This document shows positions 1 through 10,353 of a DNA stretch of 64,000 nt, in pieces; position 1 is the first letter of the stretch, and each line of letters starts with the position of its first letter. Under the pieces are notes generated by a model that made no database searches, was not told the DNA's origin, and saw only the letters and a program-made list of their open reading frames with translations. This DNA comes from an uncultured Collinsella sp. (GTDB taxonomy: Bacteria > Actinomycetota > Coriobacteriia > Coriobacteriales > Coriobacteriaceae): NCBI GenBank assembly GCA_900549715.1, contig URPK01000002.1, forward strand, positions 1 to 64,000, given 5' to 3'. The translations under genes and the position numbers were made by a program.

Positions 1-2
1 CA

Positions 3-39
3 CGCAAAGGAAAGCACTTAATGTGCTTTCCGTCTTGCG
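3..39. repeat. Inverted repeat at window edge
   Basis: Nine-base arms GGAAAGCAC (9-17) and GTGCTTTCC (23-31) enclose a five-base loop, with a further outer pairing CGCAA (3-7) / TTGCG (35-39). It lies downstream of the pnp terminator, so it probably belongs to the leader or 3' end of a gene outside the window. No long T-tract follows on either strand, so a simple terminator is not obvious. Confidence 0.4.
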
Positions 40-86
40 CAGGACTGTAGAGCAGGAAACTTCATATGCGTCCCTCCCGGGCGCAA

Positions 87-119
87 GCAAAAGGGCGACC
101 CCTGTCCGGAGTCGCCCTT
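87..119 (-). terminator. Intrinsic terminator of pnp
   Basis: Arms AAGGGCGAC (91-99) and GTCGCCCTT (111-119) form a perfect stem. Read on the minus strand it is followed by TTTT, 24 bases after the pnp stop codon. Confidence 0.8.
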
Positions 120-142
120 ATTGAGCAGTGTATGTGCGGCTG

Positions 143-2389
<2,247 letters not shown>

Positions 2390-2402
2390 TGTTCTCCTTT
2401 AC

Positions 2403-2425
2403 CCCACAGGCCCCTTGCCTGCGGG
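2403..2425 (-). promoter_or_regulatory. Hairpin just upstream of pnp ribosome binding site
   Basis: Arms CCCACAGGC (2403-2411) and GCCTGCGGG (2417-2425) pair over nine positions with one G-U. On the minus-strand transcript the stem ends about seven bases before the pnp Shine-Dalgarno AGGAGA. A second small inverted repeat GCGTGA/TCACGC lies at 2469-2484. In E. coli an RNase III-cut hairpin in this place mediates PNPase autoregulation; the same role here is inference. Confidence 0.4.
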
Positions 2426-2492
2426 CTTCTCATGTGACGCGGGCCCCCTGCCCCCGCCACGCTTCAGAGCGTGATTGTTCACGCCCTTACAC

Positions 2493-2524
2493 AAAAAGAG
2501 CGCCCCGCTGCGCAGGACGCTCTT
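2493..2524 (-). terminator. Intrinsic terminator of rpsO
   Basis: Arms AAGAGCG (2496-2502) and CGCTCTT (2518-2524). On the minus strand the stem is followed by TTTTTG. It sits between rpsO and pnp and may be only partly effective, letting rpsO transcription reach pnp. Confidence 0.75.
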
Positions 2525-2540
2525 AGCATGTACAAATCCG

Positions 2541-2819
2541 TTACTGGATGTTGTCGCGGATGCCCAGAGCCTTGATGAGCTCACGGTACTCGACGATGTC
2601 GTTCTTCTTGATGTAGGAGAGAAGACGACGACGACGGCCAACGAGCATAAGCAGGCCACGACGGGTGTGGAAGTCCTTCTGGTGGGACTTCATGTGCTCG
2701 GTCAGCTCCTTGATGCGCTCGGACAGGATGGCGACCTGAACCTTGGGGTTACCGGTATCGACCGGGGAGTTACCGAACTGGGCGGTCAGCTCCGCCTTGC
2801 GCTCTTTGGAAACAGTCAT
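2541..2819 (-). CDS. rpsO: 30S ribosomal protein S15
   Basis: Primary 16S rRNA-binding protein of the small-subunit platform. The 92 residues starting MTVSKERKAEL carry the S15 signature, including GNSPVDTGNPKVQVAILSER and the basic GLLMLVGRRRRLLSYIKKND segment. The ATG at 2819 is preceded by AGGTGA at a good spacing. An in-frame extension upstream to 2915 has no family similarity and is not used. It precedes pnp, as in many bacteria. Confidence 0.97.
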   Translation of the reverse strand: MTVSKERKAELTAQFGNSPVDTGNPKVQVAILSERIKELTEHMKSHQKDFHTRRGLLMLVGRRRRLLSYIKKNDIVEYRELIKALGIRDNIQ

Positions 2820-2957
2820 TGTTTCACCTTTCGTTTCGCGTCGCCTGTGGGCGACTCCATTCGCCTCGGACTGGGAAGCCGCCGGTGGAGCGAACATCCA
2901 AGGTCGAGGTACCAACAGGTGGGTATGTTACCACAAGCGGCGCGCGCCTGCGCATCA

Positions 2958-3707
2958 TCACCGACCCAACATGAATTCCATCGCACGGAGCCGCTGATCG
3001 GTGTGCGTGGCGGCCCAAACATGCGAAAGCCCCAGCAAAAACGCAGCCGTATGCGGATCGATCTGCTCGCCCATAAGGGCATCGAAGGTCATGGACATCA
3101 GAGCGCGCAGCCATGCGACCTCGCCGACCGATACCAACTCGGCGCCAGGCACGCTCGAGGCGCACGACCCGCACAGAAGCCCGCCGGCCTGGGCCGAGAA
3201 ATGCGAGAGCATGGGATCGCCGCACGAGACGCATGCCGAGAAATCGGGGCGGTAACCAACGTGCGACAGCAGTTTAAAGACAAAGGCCGCCACGAGCAGG
3301 TCCATATGTGCCGAGTCGAGCCCGCAGCCGACGAGCGTGAGCGCCCGCTGCGTGATGGCAAAGGTAAATGGATCCTCGGCATCCTCGAACGAGCACACGC
3401 GCGCAACCTCGGCAATCGCGCTGGCGGCACAGATCGTCTCGTAGTCAGGAGCGGCACCGAGTGGCGCCTCCATAAGCTCCGCCTGAGAAACCACGTCAAG
3501 CGAGCGACCACGCGCGAGCAGCATATCGACGGTACAGAAAAGCTCGCAGCGGGCCGCAAGGCGACCGCCGGGCTTACGCGCGCCCTTAGCCACGGCACGC
3601 ACCTGCCGTCCCCGTTCGTCGAGCATGGTCAAGATCAGGTCGGTTTCCTTGAGCTTCGTCTTGTCGAGGACGAGCACCTTTGTGCGATATGTGCGAGAGC
3701 CTGCCAT
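2958..3707 (-). CDS. recO: DNA repair protein RecO
   Basis: Mediator that helps load RecA onto SSB-coated single-stranded DNA in the RecFOR gap-repair pathway. The 249 residues begin with an OB-fold region (TYRTKVLVLDKTKLKETDLI, about 6-25) and contain a four-cysteine zinc site, CVSC (159-162) and CGSC (179-182). Length is typical. The start lies 12 bases after the era stop codon with only a weak ribosome site, which suggests translational coupling to era. The dgkA-era-recO order is a conserved gene neighbourhood. Confidence 0.95.
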   Translation of the reverse strand: MAGSRTYRTKVLVLDKTKLKETDLILTMLDERGRQVRAVAKGARKPGGRLAARCELFCTVDMLLARGRSLDVVSQAELMEAPLGAAPDYETICAASAIAEVARVCSFEDAEDPFTFAITQRALTLVGCGLDSAHMDLLVAAFVFKLLSHVGYRPDFSACVSCGDPMLSHFSAQAGGLLCGSCASSVPGAELVSVGEVAWLRALMSMTFDALMGEQIDPHTAAFLLGLSHVWAATHTDQRLRAMEFMLGR

Positions 3708-3719
3708 GAACGCCGAGGC

Positions 3720-4787
3720 TTAATCTTCGGCATTGTAGCCAAAGCGGCGGATCTGTGCCTCGTCATCGCGCCAGCCGGCCTTGACCTTCACGTCGAGCTC
3801 CAAAAAGACCTGCGTGCCAAAGATACGCTCAAGGTCGCGACGGGCATCGATGCCGATATGCTTAATCATCTCGCCGCCCTTGCCGATGATGATGCCCTTC
3901 TGCCCCTCGCGCTCGACGTAAATCGTGGCGTGCACGCGCAGAACCTTCTTAGTCTGCTCGAGCGCGTCACAGATGACGCCCACGGAGTGGGGGATCTCGT
4001 CGCGGGTGCGACGCAGAACCTTCTCGCGTACAAACTCGGCCACGAGGGTCTCGTCGGACGCGTCGGTGCCCATGTCCCTAGGGAACCAGCGCGGGCCCTC
4101 GGGCAAAAAGTGAGCGACGGTCTCGATAAACGCATCGACGTTGAAGTTCTTGACCGACGACGTCACGATCTCGTCGTCATATTCCATGAGCTCGTGAGCG
4201 GCCTTGAGCTGTTCCATAACCTGGGCGGGATCGGCCTCGTCGGCCTTCGTAAGCACCAGGACCTTTTTGGAACGGGCGCTCTTGACACGCTCGGCAACCC
4301 AGGCGTCTCCCCTGCCGATGGGTTTGGTGGCGTCGATCAGAAACGCGACGACGTCTACGTCATTAAGCTCAAACAGGGCGCTCTTGTTGAGCTCGGATCC
4401 CAGGCCATCCTTGGGCTTGTGAATACCCGGGGTATCGACAAAGACCAGCTGGTAGCCGGGGCGGTTGACGACGGCGCGCATACGGCGGCGGGTCGTTTGG
4501 GCCACCGGCGAGGTGATGGCAACCTTTTTGCCATAGCAGGCGTTGAGCAGCGTGGACTTGCCGGCGTTGGGACGACCGACCAGGGCGACGAAGCCGCTGC
4601 GGAACCCGGGCTCAACGTCGCCAAAGCCCATGGGGGCATCATCCTCGTCACACAGGGCGTCGAGTTCTTCGTCGCTCATGCCCTCAAACGGGTCGAACTC
4701 CTCGACTTCCTCATAGGCCTCGGTCGCCTTAGCATCCGGGGACTCGTCGTCCAAAATCTCATCGGTAGGCTGCATATTGTCGGACAT
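3720..4787 (-). CDS. era: GTPase Era with acidic N-terminal extension
   Basis: Ras-like GTPase that binds the 3' end of 16S rRNA during 30S maturation. G1 GRPNAGKS (71-78), G3 DTPG (118-121) and G4 TKAD (180-183, threonine replacing the usual asparagine) are visible, followed by a type II KH domain with IIIGKGGEMIKHIG near 300. At 355 residues it is about 55 longer than typical Era; the extra part is an N-terminal stretch very rich in Asp and Glu. The ATG at 4787 has AAAGGG upstream, supporting this long form. It is followed closely by recO and preceded by dgkA. Confidence 0.96.
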   Translation of the reverse strand: MSDNMQPTDEILDDESPDAKATEAYEEVEEFDPFEGMSDEELDALCDEDDAPMGFGDVEPGFRSGFVALVGRPNAGKSTLLNACYGKKVAITSPVAQTTRRRMRAVVNRPGYQLVFVDTPGIHKPKDGLGSELNKSALFELNDVDVVAFLIDATKPIGRGDAWVAERVKSARSKKVLVLTKADEADPAQVMEQLKAAHELMEYDDEIVTSSVKNFNVDAFIETVAHFLPEGPRWFPRDMGTDASDETLVAEFVREKVLRRTRDEIPHSVGVICDALEQTKKVLRVHATIYVEREGQKGIIIGKGGEMIKHIGIDARRDLERIFGTQVFLELDVKVKAGWRDDEAQIRRFGYNAED

Positions 4788-4799
4788 GGGAATCCCTTT

Positions 4800-5177
4800 C
4801 TAAATAAAGCCGAGCGAGTGGGCAAATACCAGCAAGCCCACAATCGCGGCGGTGATGGAAAGAACGTATACAGAGGCGGCGGCGATGTCCTTGGCGCGTT
4901 TTGCCAGCGGATGGAGCTCCTGGGTCGCCAGATCGACAATGTCCTCCATGGCGGTATTGCACAGCTCGCCGTGAATCACCAGGCCGCAGCAGATGATAAT
5001 CGTGGCCCACTCGGCAATGTCGAGCCCCACGATGCAGCCGGCAATGACGGTGCACACGCCCGCCACGAGCATGACCTTAATGTTGCGCTCGGTCTTGACG
5101 GCGGTGACGAAACCCTCCATGGCGTAAGAAAACGACTTTAAGAAGGACGGATGGTCCTTGTTCGATCCGGGAATCAT
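4800..5177 (-). CDS. dgkA: Diacylglycerol/undecaprenol kinase family membrane protein
   Basis: Small integral membrane kinase of the DgkA family; in Gram-positive bacteria these phosphorylate undecaprenol to recycle the lipid carrier of wall synthesis. The 125 residues hold the family motifs around KTERNIKV (about 29-36), GELCNTAMEDIVDL (about 70-83) and LAKRAKDIAAASV (about 91-103), with three hydrophobic helices. Start ATG at 5177 has AGGAGC upstream. It lies between ybeY and era, nine and twelve bases away. The substrate, undecaprenol rather than diacylglycerol, is inferred from the family subgroup. Confidence 0.9.
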   Translation of the reverse strand: MIPGSNKDHPSFLKSFSYAMEGFVTAVKTERNIKVMLVAGVCTVIAGCIVGLDIAEWATIIICCGLVIHGELCNTAMEDIVDLATQELHPLAKRAKDIAAASVYVLSITAAIVGLLVFAHSLGFI

Positions 5178-5186
5178 AGACGGCTC

Positions 5187-5696
5187 CTAGTCGTGGGCGT
5201 GGTTGGTGATGGGGCCGACGTGGACTAGCTTGGGGTCCTCGCCGCGCTCGAGCGCCAGATCGCGCAGGATGGCGTCCTCGCGGGCCTCCATGACCTCGGC
5301 CTCGTCGTCCTCGATATGGTCATACCCCAGCAGGTGCAGCATGCCGTGTACGAGCATCAGGCGGCACTCGTCGGCAGGGCTATTGCCAAAGCCGGGGGCC
5401 TGACGGGCAATGACCTGCGGGGCCAAGATGATATCGCCGAGCTCGAGCGTCTCGTCGGCGGGAATATCCTCGTCAAAGGCCGAGTCGCATTCAAACGAGA
5501 GCACATCGGTGGTGCGGTCGATGCCACGCCACTCGTGGTTGAGCTCGTGCATCTCGTCCTCGTCGACATACGAAAGGGAAATCTCGACTTCACGTTCAAC
5601 GCCCTCGGCGGCAAGCACAACCTCGCAGATGTGCTCCACTTCCTGCGCGTCGAGCAGCGTATCGAGCTCGGCATCGTTGCTGATCAATACACTCAA
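5187..5696 (-). CDS. ybeY: Endoribonuclease YbeY (rRNA maturation factor)
   Basis: Zinc-dependent endoribonuclease needed for 16S rRNA 3' processing and 70S quality control. The zinc site HGMLHLLGYDH provides His117, His121 and His127 (H3xH5xH). The 169-residue length is normal. The start is TTG at 5696, which overlaps the TGA stop of phoH, with AAAGGAG upstream; ATG is not available at the family's expected start. The phoH-ybeY pair is widely conserved and the two proteins are thought to act together on RNA. Confidence 0.95.
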   Translation of the reverse strand: MSVLISNDAELDTLLDAQEVEHICEVVLAAEGVEREVEISLSYVDEDEMHELNHEWRGIDRTTDVLSFECDSAFDEDIPADETLELGDIILAPQVIARQAPGFGNSPADECRLMLVHGMLHLLGYDHIEDDEAEVMEAREDAILRDLALERGEDPKLVHVGPITNHAHD

Positions 5697-6679
5697 CGGG
5701 ACTCCTTTCGGTCGCGCGAGCGCTGCTCACGCACGTCATCATAAGCATCGTATGCCTCGACGATACGACCCACCAGGGCATGGCGCACCACATCGGCGCG
5801 CTCCAGGTGTGCAAACGCCACATCGTCGACACGGCCCAAAATCTTCTCGACATCCGCCAAGCCACCACGACGACCCACCAGGTCGCGCTGGCTGAGGTCG
5901 CCGGTAATCACGAACTTGGAGTTGAATCCAAGGCGTGTCAGGAACATCTTCATCTGCTCGGGCGTAGTATTTTGCGCCTCGTCGAGCACCACGAAAGCAT
6001 CGCTCAGCGTACGACCGCGCATGTAGGCGAGCGGGGCGATCTCGATCACGCCGCGCTCCATAAGCTCATCGGTGCGCTCACGATCCATCATGTCAAAAAG
6101 GGCATCGTAGAGCGGGCGCATGTACGGATCGATCTTTTCCTCGAGGGTGCCGGGCAAAAAGCCCAGGTTCTCCCCTGCTTCGACAACCGGACGCGTCAAG
6201 ATCAAACGGCCCACCTCATGGCGCTTGAGCGCGGCGACGGCGAGCGCCATGGCCAGATAGGTCTTACCGGTACCGGCAGGACCCAGGCCAAACGTGATGG
6301 TATGTGAGCGGATGGCATCCACATAGCGCTTTTGGCCGAGCGTCTTGGGACGAATGACGCGACCGCGATACGAAAGCAGCACGTCATCGCGCAGCGACGA
6401 GGCCTCATGCTCGCCGTCGCGCAAGACGGCCAGGCAACGCGAGACATCGTCGGCAGAAAGGGTACGGCCGGCCGCCGCCTCGCGAAAAGCATGTTCGAAA
6501 AAGCGCGCCACGAGCTCGACCTCGTCCGGGTCACCGCTCACGGCGATGCTATCGCCACGGGCGACCACATGGGCGCGAACCAAGCTCTCGAGCGCACGAA
6601 GGACGCCGTCGCCGGCGCCCAAAACGCGCGAGGGGTCAATCCCCTCGGGAACGGTAAGTCTAATCTTCGAGGCTTCCAT
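5693..6679 (-). CDS. PhoH family ATPase/RNA-binding protein (YbeZ-like)
   Basis: Cytoplasmic ATPase of the PhoH family, partner of YbeY in rRNA metabolism. The 328 residues beginning MEASKIRLTVPEG carry Walker A GPAGTGKT (133-140), the conserved LTRPVVEAGENLGFLPG segment, and Walker B FVVLDEAQNTTPEQ. The ATG at 6679 follows a strong AGGGAGG; a longer reading frame to 6784 has no similarity and is rejected. The start overlaps the last 20 bases of mtaB, and the end overlaps ybeY by four bases. Confidence 0.94.
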   Translation of the reverse strand: MEASKIRLTVPEGIDPSRVLGAGDGVLRALESLVRAHVVARGDSIAVSGDPDEVELVARFFEHAFREAAAGRTLSADDVSRCLAVLRDGEHEASSLRDDVLLSYRGRVIRPKTLGQKRYVDAIRSHTITFGLGPAGTGKTYLAMALAVAALKRHEVGRLILTRPVVEAGENLGFLPGTLEEKIDPYMRPLYDALFDMMDRERTDELMERGVIEIAPLAYMRGRTLSDAFVVLDEAQNTTPEQMKMFLTRLGFNSKFVITGDLSQRDLVGRRGGLADVEKILGRVDDVAFAHLERADVVRHALVGRIVEAYDAYDDVREQRSRDRKESR

Positions 6680-7952
6680 GAACCTCCCTGCGCGCATGGA
6701 CCAAGCCGGAATCATCGACTCTGATGATAGCAACATCGAGCAGGCACGGGGCTGTAAGTCCACAGGTATCGTCAAGACGGGCATGATGGAACGAGCCGAG
6801 CGTCAGGTTGTCACCATACTCGAGCACGGCGCGCTCAACGGTTCCCACGCGACGACGAGCGTCGGCGATGGCGAGTTCCTGCGCCGCGGCCCGCATACGG
6901 CGGCTGCGCTCAGCCATAACCTCTGGCGGTACCTGGTCGGGCATATCGGCGGCAAGTGTGCCGGGACGCTTACTGTAGCGGAACACATGCATGCGCGAAA
7001 AGCCCACGCGACGGCATAGCGCCAGCGACTCCTCGAACTCCTCATCCGTCTCGCCGGGAAAACCGACGATGACGTCGCACGAAAAGGACGCCTGGGGCAA
7101 GTTGGCGCGAATCATGCGCACCGTATCCTCAAACGCCTCGGCGCTATAGGGACGGCCCATGCGATGCAAGGTCGCCGTGCAGCCGGACTGCACGGGCAGG
7201 TGCAAAAACGGGGCGATACGCTGCGGATAGCGCGCCATAACCTTAAGCAGGCGTTCAGAGATATCCATGGGCTCGACCGAGGAAATGCGCACATGCGGAA
7301 TAGACGTGCGCTCCATAATGGCCTCGAGCAGCTCATCGATTTCGACATGCTCGTCGGTCGCGCTCTTGCCATCGTAGGCACCCAGGTTCACACCGGTCAG
7401 CACCACCTCGGGCACGCCGGCCTCCTGGGCCTCGCGAACTTGCTCGAGCACGGACTCGACGGGCACGGAGCGCTCGGGGCCGCGTGCCTTCCACACAATG
7501 CAATAGGTGCAGCGATGGTTGCAGCCGTCCTGAATCTTCACGCCCAGGCGAGAGCGACCGAGCGCATCGACCACCTCGCCATCACTGCAGGCGGGAACGC
7601 TATCGGACTCAACGCCCAGCACCTCGCAGACACGTTCGGCGACATCGATCTTGGACGGCTCGGCGATCACACGATCCGAAAGCTCCAGCAGTTCCTCGGG
7701 ATGCAAATTAACCACGCATCCGGTCACGACCACATAGGGCTCGTTTGGATGGGCCAGCGCATGGCGGACGGCCTTACGGGTCTTGGCCTCGGCCTCGCCC
7801 GTAACGGCGCAGGTGTTAATGACGATCAGATCGGCATCCTGGGGCTCCACCATAGCAAAGCCCAGGCGCATAAGATCGGCAGTGATACGGTCAGACTCAA
7901 CCCGGTTGACACGGCAGCCGAGGTTGACGACGGAAATATGGGGTGCGAGCAC
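6660..7952 (-). CDS. mtaB: tRNA (N6-threonylcarbamoyladenosine37-C2)-methylthiotransferase MtaB
   Basis: Radical SAM enzyme that converts t6A37 to ms2t6A37 in tRNAs reading ANN codons. The N-terminal iron-sulfur cysteines are at 13, 48 and 79 (LGCRVN, NTCAV, TGCVV), the radical SAM motif is GCNHRCTYC with Cys144, 148 and 151, and a TRAM-like tail follows. At 430 residues it fits MtaB rather than MiaB; MiaB would normally be nearer 450-470 residues. The start is GTG at 7952, with AAGGAG upstream. It follows dnaJ, a linkage also seen in Firmicutes. Confidence 0.93.
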   Translation of the reverse strand: MLAPHISVVNLGCRVNRVESDRITADLMRLGFAMVEPQDADLIVINTCAVTGEAEAKTRKAVRHALAHPNEPYVVVTGCVVNLHPEELLELSDRVIAEPSKIDVAERVCEVLGVESDSVPACSDGEVVDALGRSRLGVKIQDGCNHRCTYCIVWKARGPERSVPVESVLEQVREAQEAGVPEVVLTGVNLGAYDGKSATDEHVEIDELLEAIMERTSIPHVRISSVEPMDISERLLKVMARYPQRIAPFLHLPVQSGCTATLHRMGRPYSAEAFEDTVRMIRANLPQASFSCDVIVGFPGETDEEFEESLALCRRVGFSRMHVFRYSKRPGTLAADMPDQVPPEVMAERSRRMRAAAQELAIADARRRVGTVERAVLEYGDNLTLGSFHHARLDDTCGLTAPCLLDVAIIRVDDSGLVHARREVHGSLED

Positions 7953-7961
7953 GCGGGCTCC

Positions 7962-9110
7962 TTAATCGAGGATATCGTCGAGGGCACTCTTGATACGGTC
8001 GGTCACCGACTTCTTACCGAAAGCGACGTCATCGCCCATCTCATCGGCAAAAGCACGGAGCAGCTCGCGCTGCTTATTGGAAAGATTGGTGGGAACGACC
8101 ACGCGCAGTTGCACGATCAAGCGGCCACGCGAACCGCCACCGCCAATGCGCGGCATGCCGTAATTATTGACGCTCACGGTGTCGCCGTACTGGGCGCTTG
8201 CGGGAACCGTCACCTTAACGACCTCGTCGGGCATAATGCCCTCGACCTCGATCTCGCAGCCGAGCGCAGCCTGTGCAATCGAGATATCGCTCACCAGGTA
8301 CAAGTCGTCACCGTTGCGCTTAAAGCGCTCATGGTCGGCAACGCGCACGTTGACAATCAAGTCGCCCGAAGGCTCGCCGCGAAGGCCGGCCTCGCCAAAG
8401 CCGCTCACACGCAGCTGTCGACCGGTCGAAACGCCGGCGGGAATATCGATGTCGATCTTTTCATGCGAAGGCGTGCGGCCCTGACCGTCGCAGGTCTCGC
8501 AGGGATGGTCGATAACCGTACCCTCGCCATGGCAGTCGGGGCAAGGCGAGGAAGACTGAACCTGGCCCAGGAACGAACGCTGAACCGTCGTGACGTAGCC
8601 CGTACCGTGGCAGCGGCCGCACTGCTTTTCCTGTGCGCCCTCTGCCCTACCGGTGCCATTGCAGTCCTCGCAAGGAGCAAGGCGGTCATAGCTGATCGTC
8701 TTTTTGCAGCCGAGTGCCGCCTCCTCGAGCGTCACCGAAAGCGAGATGGCCATATCGCGGCCGCGACGACGCTCACGACGGCTGCGGGCGCCACCGCCGG
8801 CACCGCCGCCAAAAAACGACGAGAACAAGTCGTCCATGCCCATACCACCAAAGATATCGTTGATATCGACGTAGCCCGAACCACCAGGGCCGTCGGCAGT
8901 GCCGTAACGGTCGTAGTTAGCACGCTTCTGCTCATCGGAAAGAACGGAATAGGCCTCGTTGAGCTCCTTGAACTTGGCCTCGGCCTCGGGGTCGTCCGAA
9001 ACGTCCGGGTGTACGGTACGGGCCTTCTTTAGAAACGCGCGCTTAATCGTCCGCGCGTCGGCATCCTTGTCGACGCCAAGTACCTCGTAGTAATCCCTAT
9101 TTTCCGACAC
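7962..9110 (-). CDS. dnaJ: Chaperone protein DnaJ
   Basis: Hsp40 co-chaperone that delivers substrates to DnaK and stimulates its ATPase. The 382 residues hold a J domain with HPD at 34-36, a Gly-rich linker (72-112), four CxxCxGxG zinc repeats (about 147-215), and complete C-terminal domains ending in a short basic tail. Start is GTG at 9110 after AAGGA; the longer frame to 9176 lacks similarity. No dnaK, grpE or hrcA is nearby, so this is a stand-alone dnaJ. Ten bases separate it from mtaB. Confidence 0.95.
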   Translation of the reverse strand: MSENRDYYEVLGVDKDADARTIKRAFLKKARTVHPDVSDDPEAEAKFKELNEAYSVLSDEQKRANYDRYGTADGPGGSGYVDINDIFGGMGMDDLFSSFFGGGAGGGARSRRERRRGRDMAISLSVTLEEAALGCKKTISYDRLAPCEDCNGTGRAEGAQEKQCGRCHGTGYVTTVQRSFLGQVQSSSPCPDCHGEGTVIDHPCETCDGQGRTPSHEKIDIDIPAGVSTGRQLRVSGFGEAGLRGEPSGDLIVNVRVADHERFKRNGDDLYLVSDISIAQAALGCEIEVEGIMPDEVVKVTVPASAQYGDTVSVNNYGMPRIGGGGSRGRLIVQLRVVVPTNLSNKQRELLRAFADEMGDDVAFGKKSVTDRIKSALDDILD

Positions 9111-9191
9111 GACCGAATCCTTCCGACTTTCATTATTGTCACAGTGCGTCCTATACCCAAGCTGGGCCGACCGCAAACAGAGGGTTTGATG

Positions 9192-10295
9192 TTATTGCAT
9201 TCCGTAAGGCGAAAGCATGGCCCGTTGCGAGCAGCTCGCGAACCAAACCGACACGAGCGCGAACATGAAGCCATTGGCAAAACCGTTGGCAAACTGCATC
9301 GCACCGCGCTTCCACCACAGCAGGCTGCGATGAAGCACGCCGTCCGAAAGCACCATGAACAGGCCCATGGTAAACGGAATAAAGCACATCACGGCAAAGG
9401 CCGAGAACACGCCCGAGATGGCCGAGAGTACCAAAAACGGCACCACGATGCCCATCAGGTAAAAACCGGTACGAGCTTTGCCTTCCAAGCGCTCGGCCTC
9501 GACATGGGCACGGCCGACTAGATCACCGCCAGCGGCACCGTTAGTGCCGGCGTGACCCATGCCGCTAATGCGGACCTCGTCGCCATCGTGCATGCCGGCA
9601 GGAAACTCAATCGTCTGCTCGGAGGTCACACGGGTTCGCCCGCTGCCACCGCAATCGGGGCAGGGGTCGGCCACGACCTTACCGGAACCGCCGCACTCGG
9701 GGCAGACCGACTGGAACGTGCCCGCACCAAACAGGAAGGACAGGTCGACGTCGATGTGGCCGCGGCCACCGCAGCTCGGGCAGGTATGGGCATGCTCGGA
9801 CGAAACGGAGCCCGAGCCGCCGCAGTTGCTACAGGTATCGAAGCGCGTGTAGCGGACGGTCTTGCGGGCACCGCCCTTGGCCTCCTTGGCGTCGAGTTTG
9901 ATATCGACGACCACGTTGGCGCCGTTCTCGGGATTGTAGGCAGCCTGGCCGCGACGCTGCTGGCCCCAGGCGCCACCAAAGGGAAAGCCGCCCTCAAAGG
10001 GATTGCCATAGCCCGTGCTGCCGGCGTAGCCGCCACCATAGGGCGAAGCCGTAGGAGCACCGGCAAAGGGATTGCCAGAACGCATGGCGTCGTAGCGCGC
10101 ACGTTTTTGCTCATCCGAAAGCACGGCGTAGGCCTCGGAAACCTCTTTAAACTTTTCCTCGGCATCCGGCTCTTTATTGACGTCCGGATGGAGCTTACGG
10201 GCCTTTTGCTGGAAAGCCTTTTGAATATCACGCGAGGTGGCGTCCTTGGAGACACCCAGAATCTCGTAGTAATCTTTTTCGTTCATCGTCGCCAT
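9192..10295 (-). CDS. Membrane-anchored DnaJ-like protein (J domain, zinc fingers, C-terminal TM segments)
   Basis: The 367 residues start like a full DnaJ: J domain with HPD (36-38), a Gly/Phe-rich linker (74-118) and four zinc-binding CxxC repeats at 155-158, 172-175, 198-201 and 212-215. The first C-terminal domain is short (about 224-262, with FPAGMHDGDEVRISGMG). Instead of the second substrate-binding and dimerisation domain there are hydrophobic helices at about 277-318 and 336-355. Start ATG at 10295 follows AGGAGG. It lies 81 bases upstream of dnaJ. It probably recruits DnaK to the membrane; this role is inference. Not a simple truncation, as the frame is intact and the hydrophobic part is long. 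Confidence 0.85.
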   Translation of the reverse strand: MATMNEKDYYEILGVSKDATSRDIQKAFQQKARKLHPDVNKEPDAEEKFKEVSEAYAVLSDEQKRARYDAMRSGNPFAGAPTASPYGGGYAGSTGYGNPFEGGFPFGGAWGQQRRGQAAYNPENGANVVVDIKLDAKEAKGGARKTVRYTRFDTCSNCGGSGSVSSEHAHTCPSCGGRGHIDVDLSFLFGAGTFQSVCPECGGSGKVVADPCPDCGGSGRTRVTSEQTIEFPAGMHDGDEVRISGMGHAGTNGAAGGDLVGRAHVEAERLEGKARTGFYLMGIVVPFLVLSAISGVFSAFAVMCFIPFTMGLFMVLSDGVLHRSLLWWKRGAMQFANGFANGFMFALVSVWFASCSQRAMLSPYGMQ

Positions 10296-10353
10296 GCGCG
10301 GCAACCTCCTGCTCACAGCAGCGTATATATCCCGGTAATTCTACCCGAGCGGC

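Noticed and set aside
2475..5141. Open frame of 888 codons on the plus strand across rpsO, recO, era and dgkA
   Set aside because: Antisense to four well-identified genes; no domain recognisable.
7962..10295. CIRCE/HrcA operator or dnaK-grpE near dnaJ
   Set aside because: No TTAGCACTC-type inverted repeat and no such gene in the neighbourhood.
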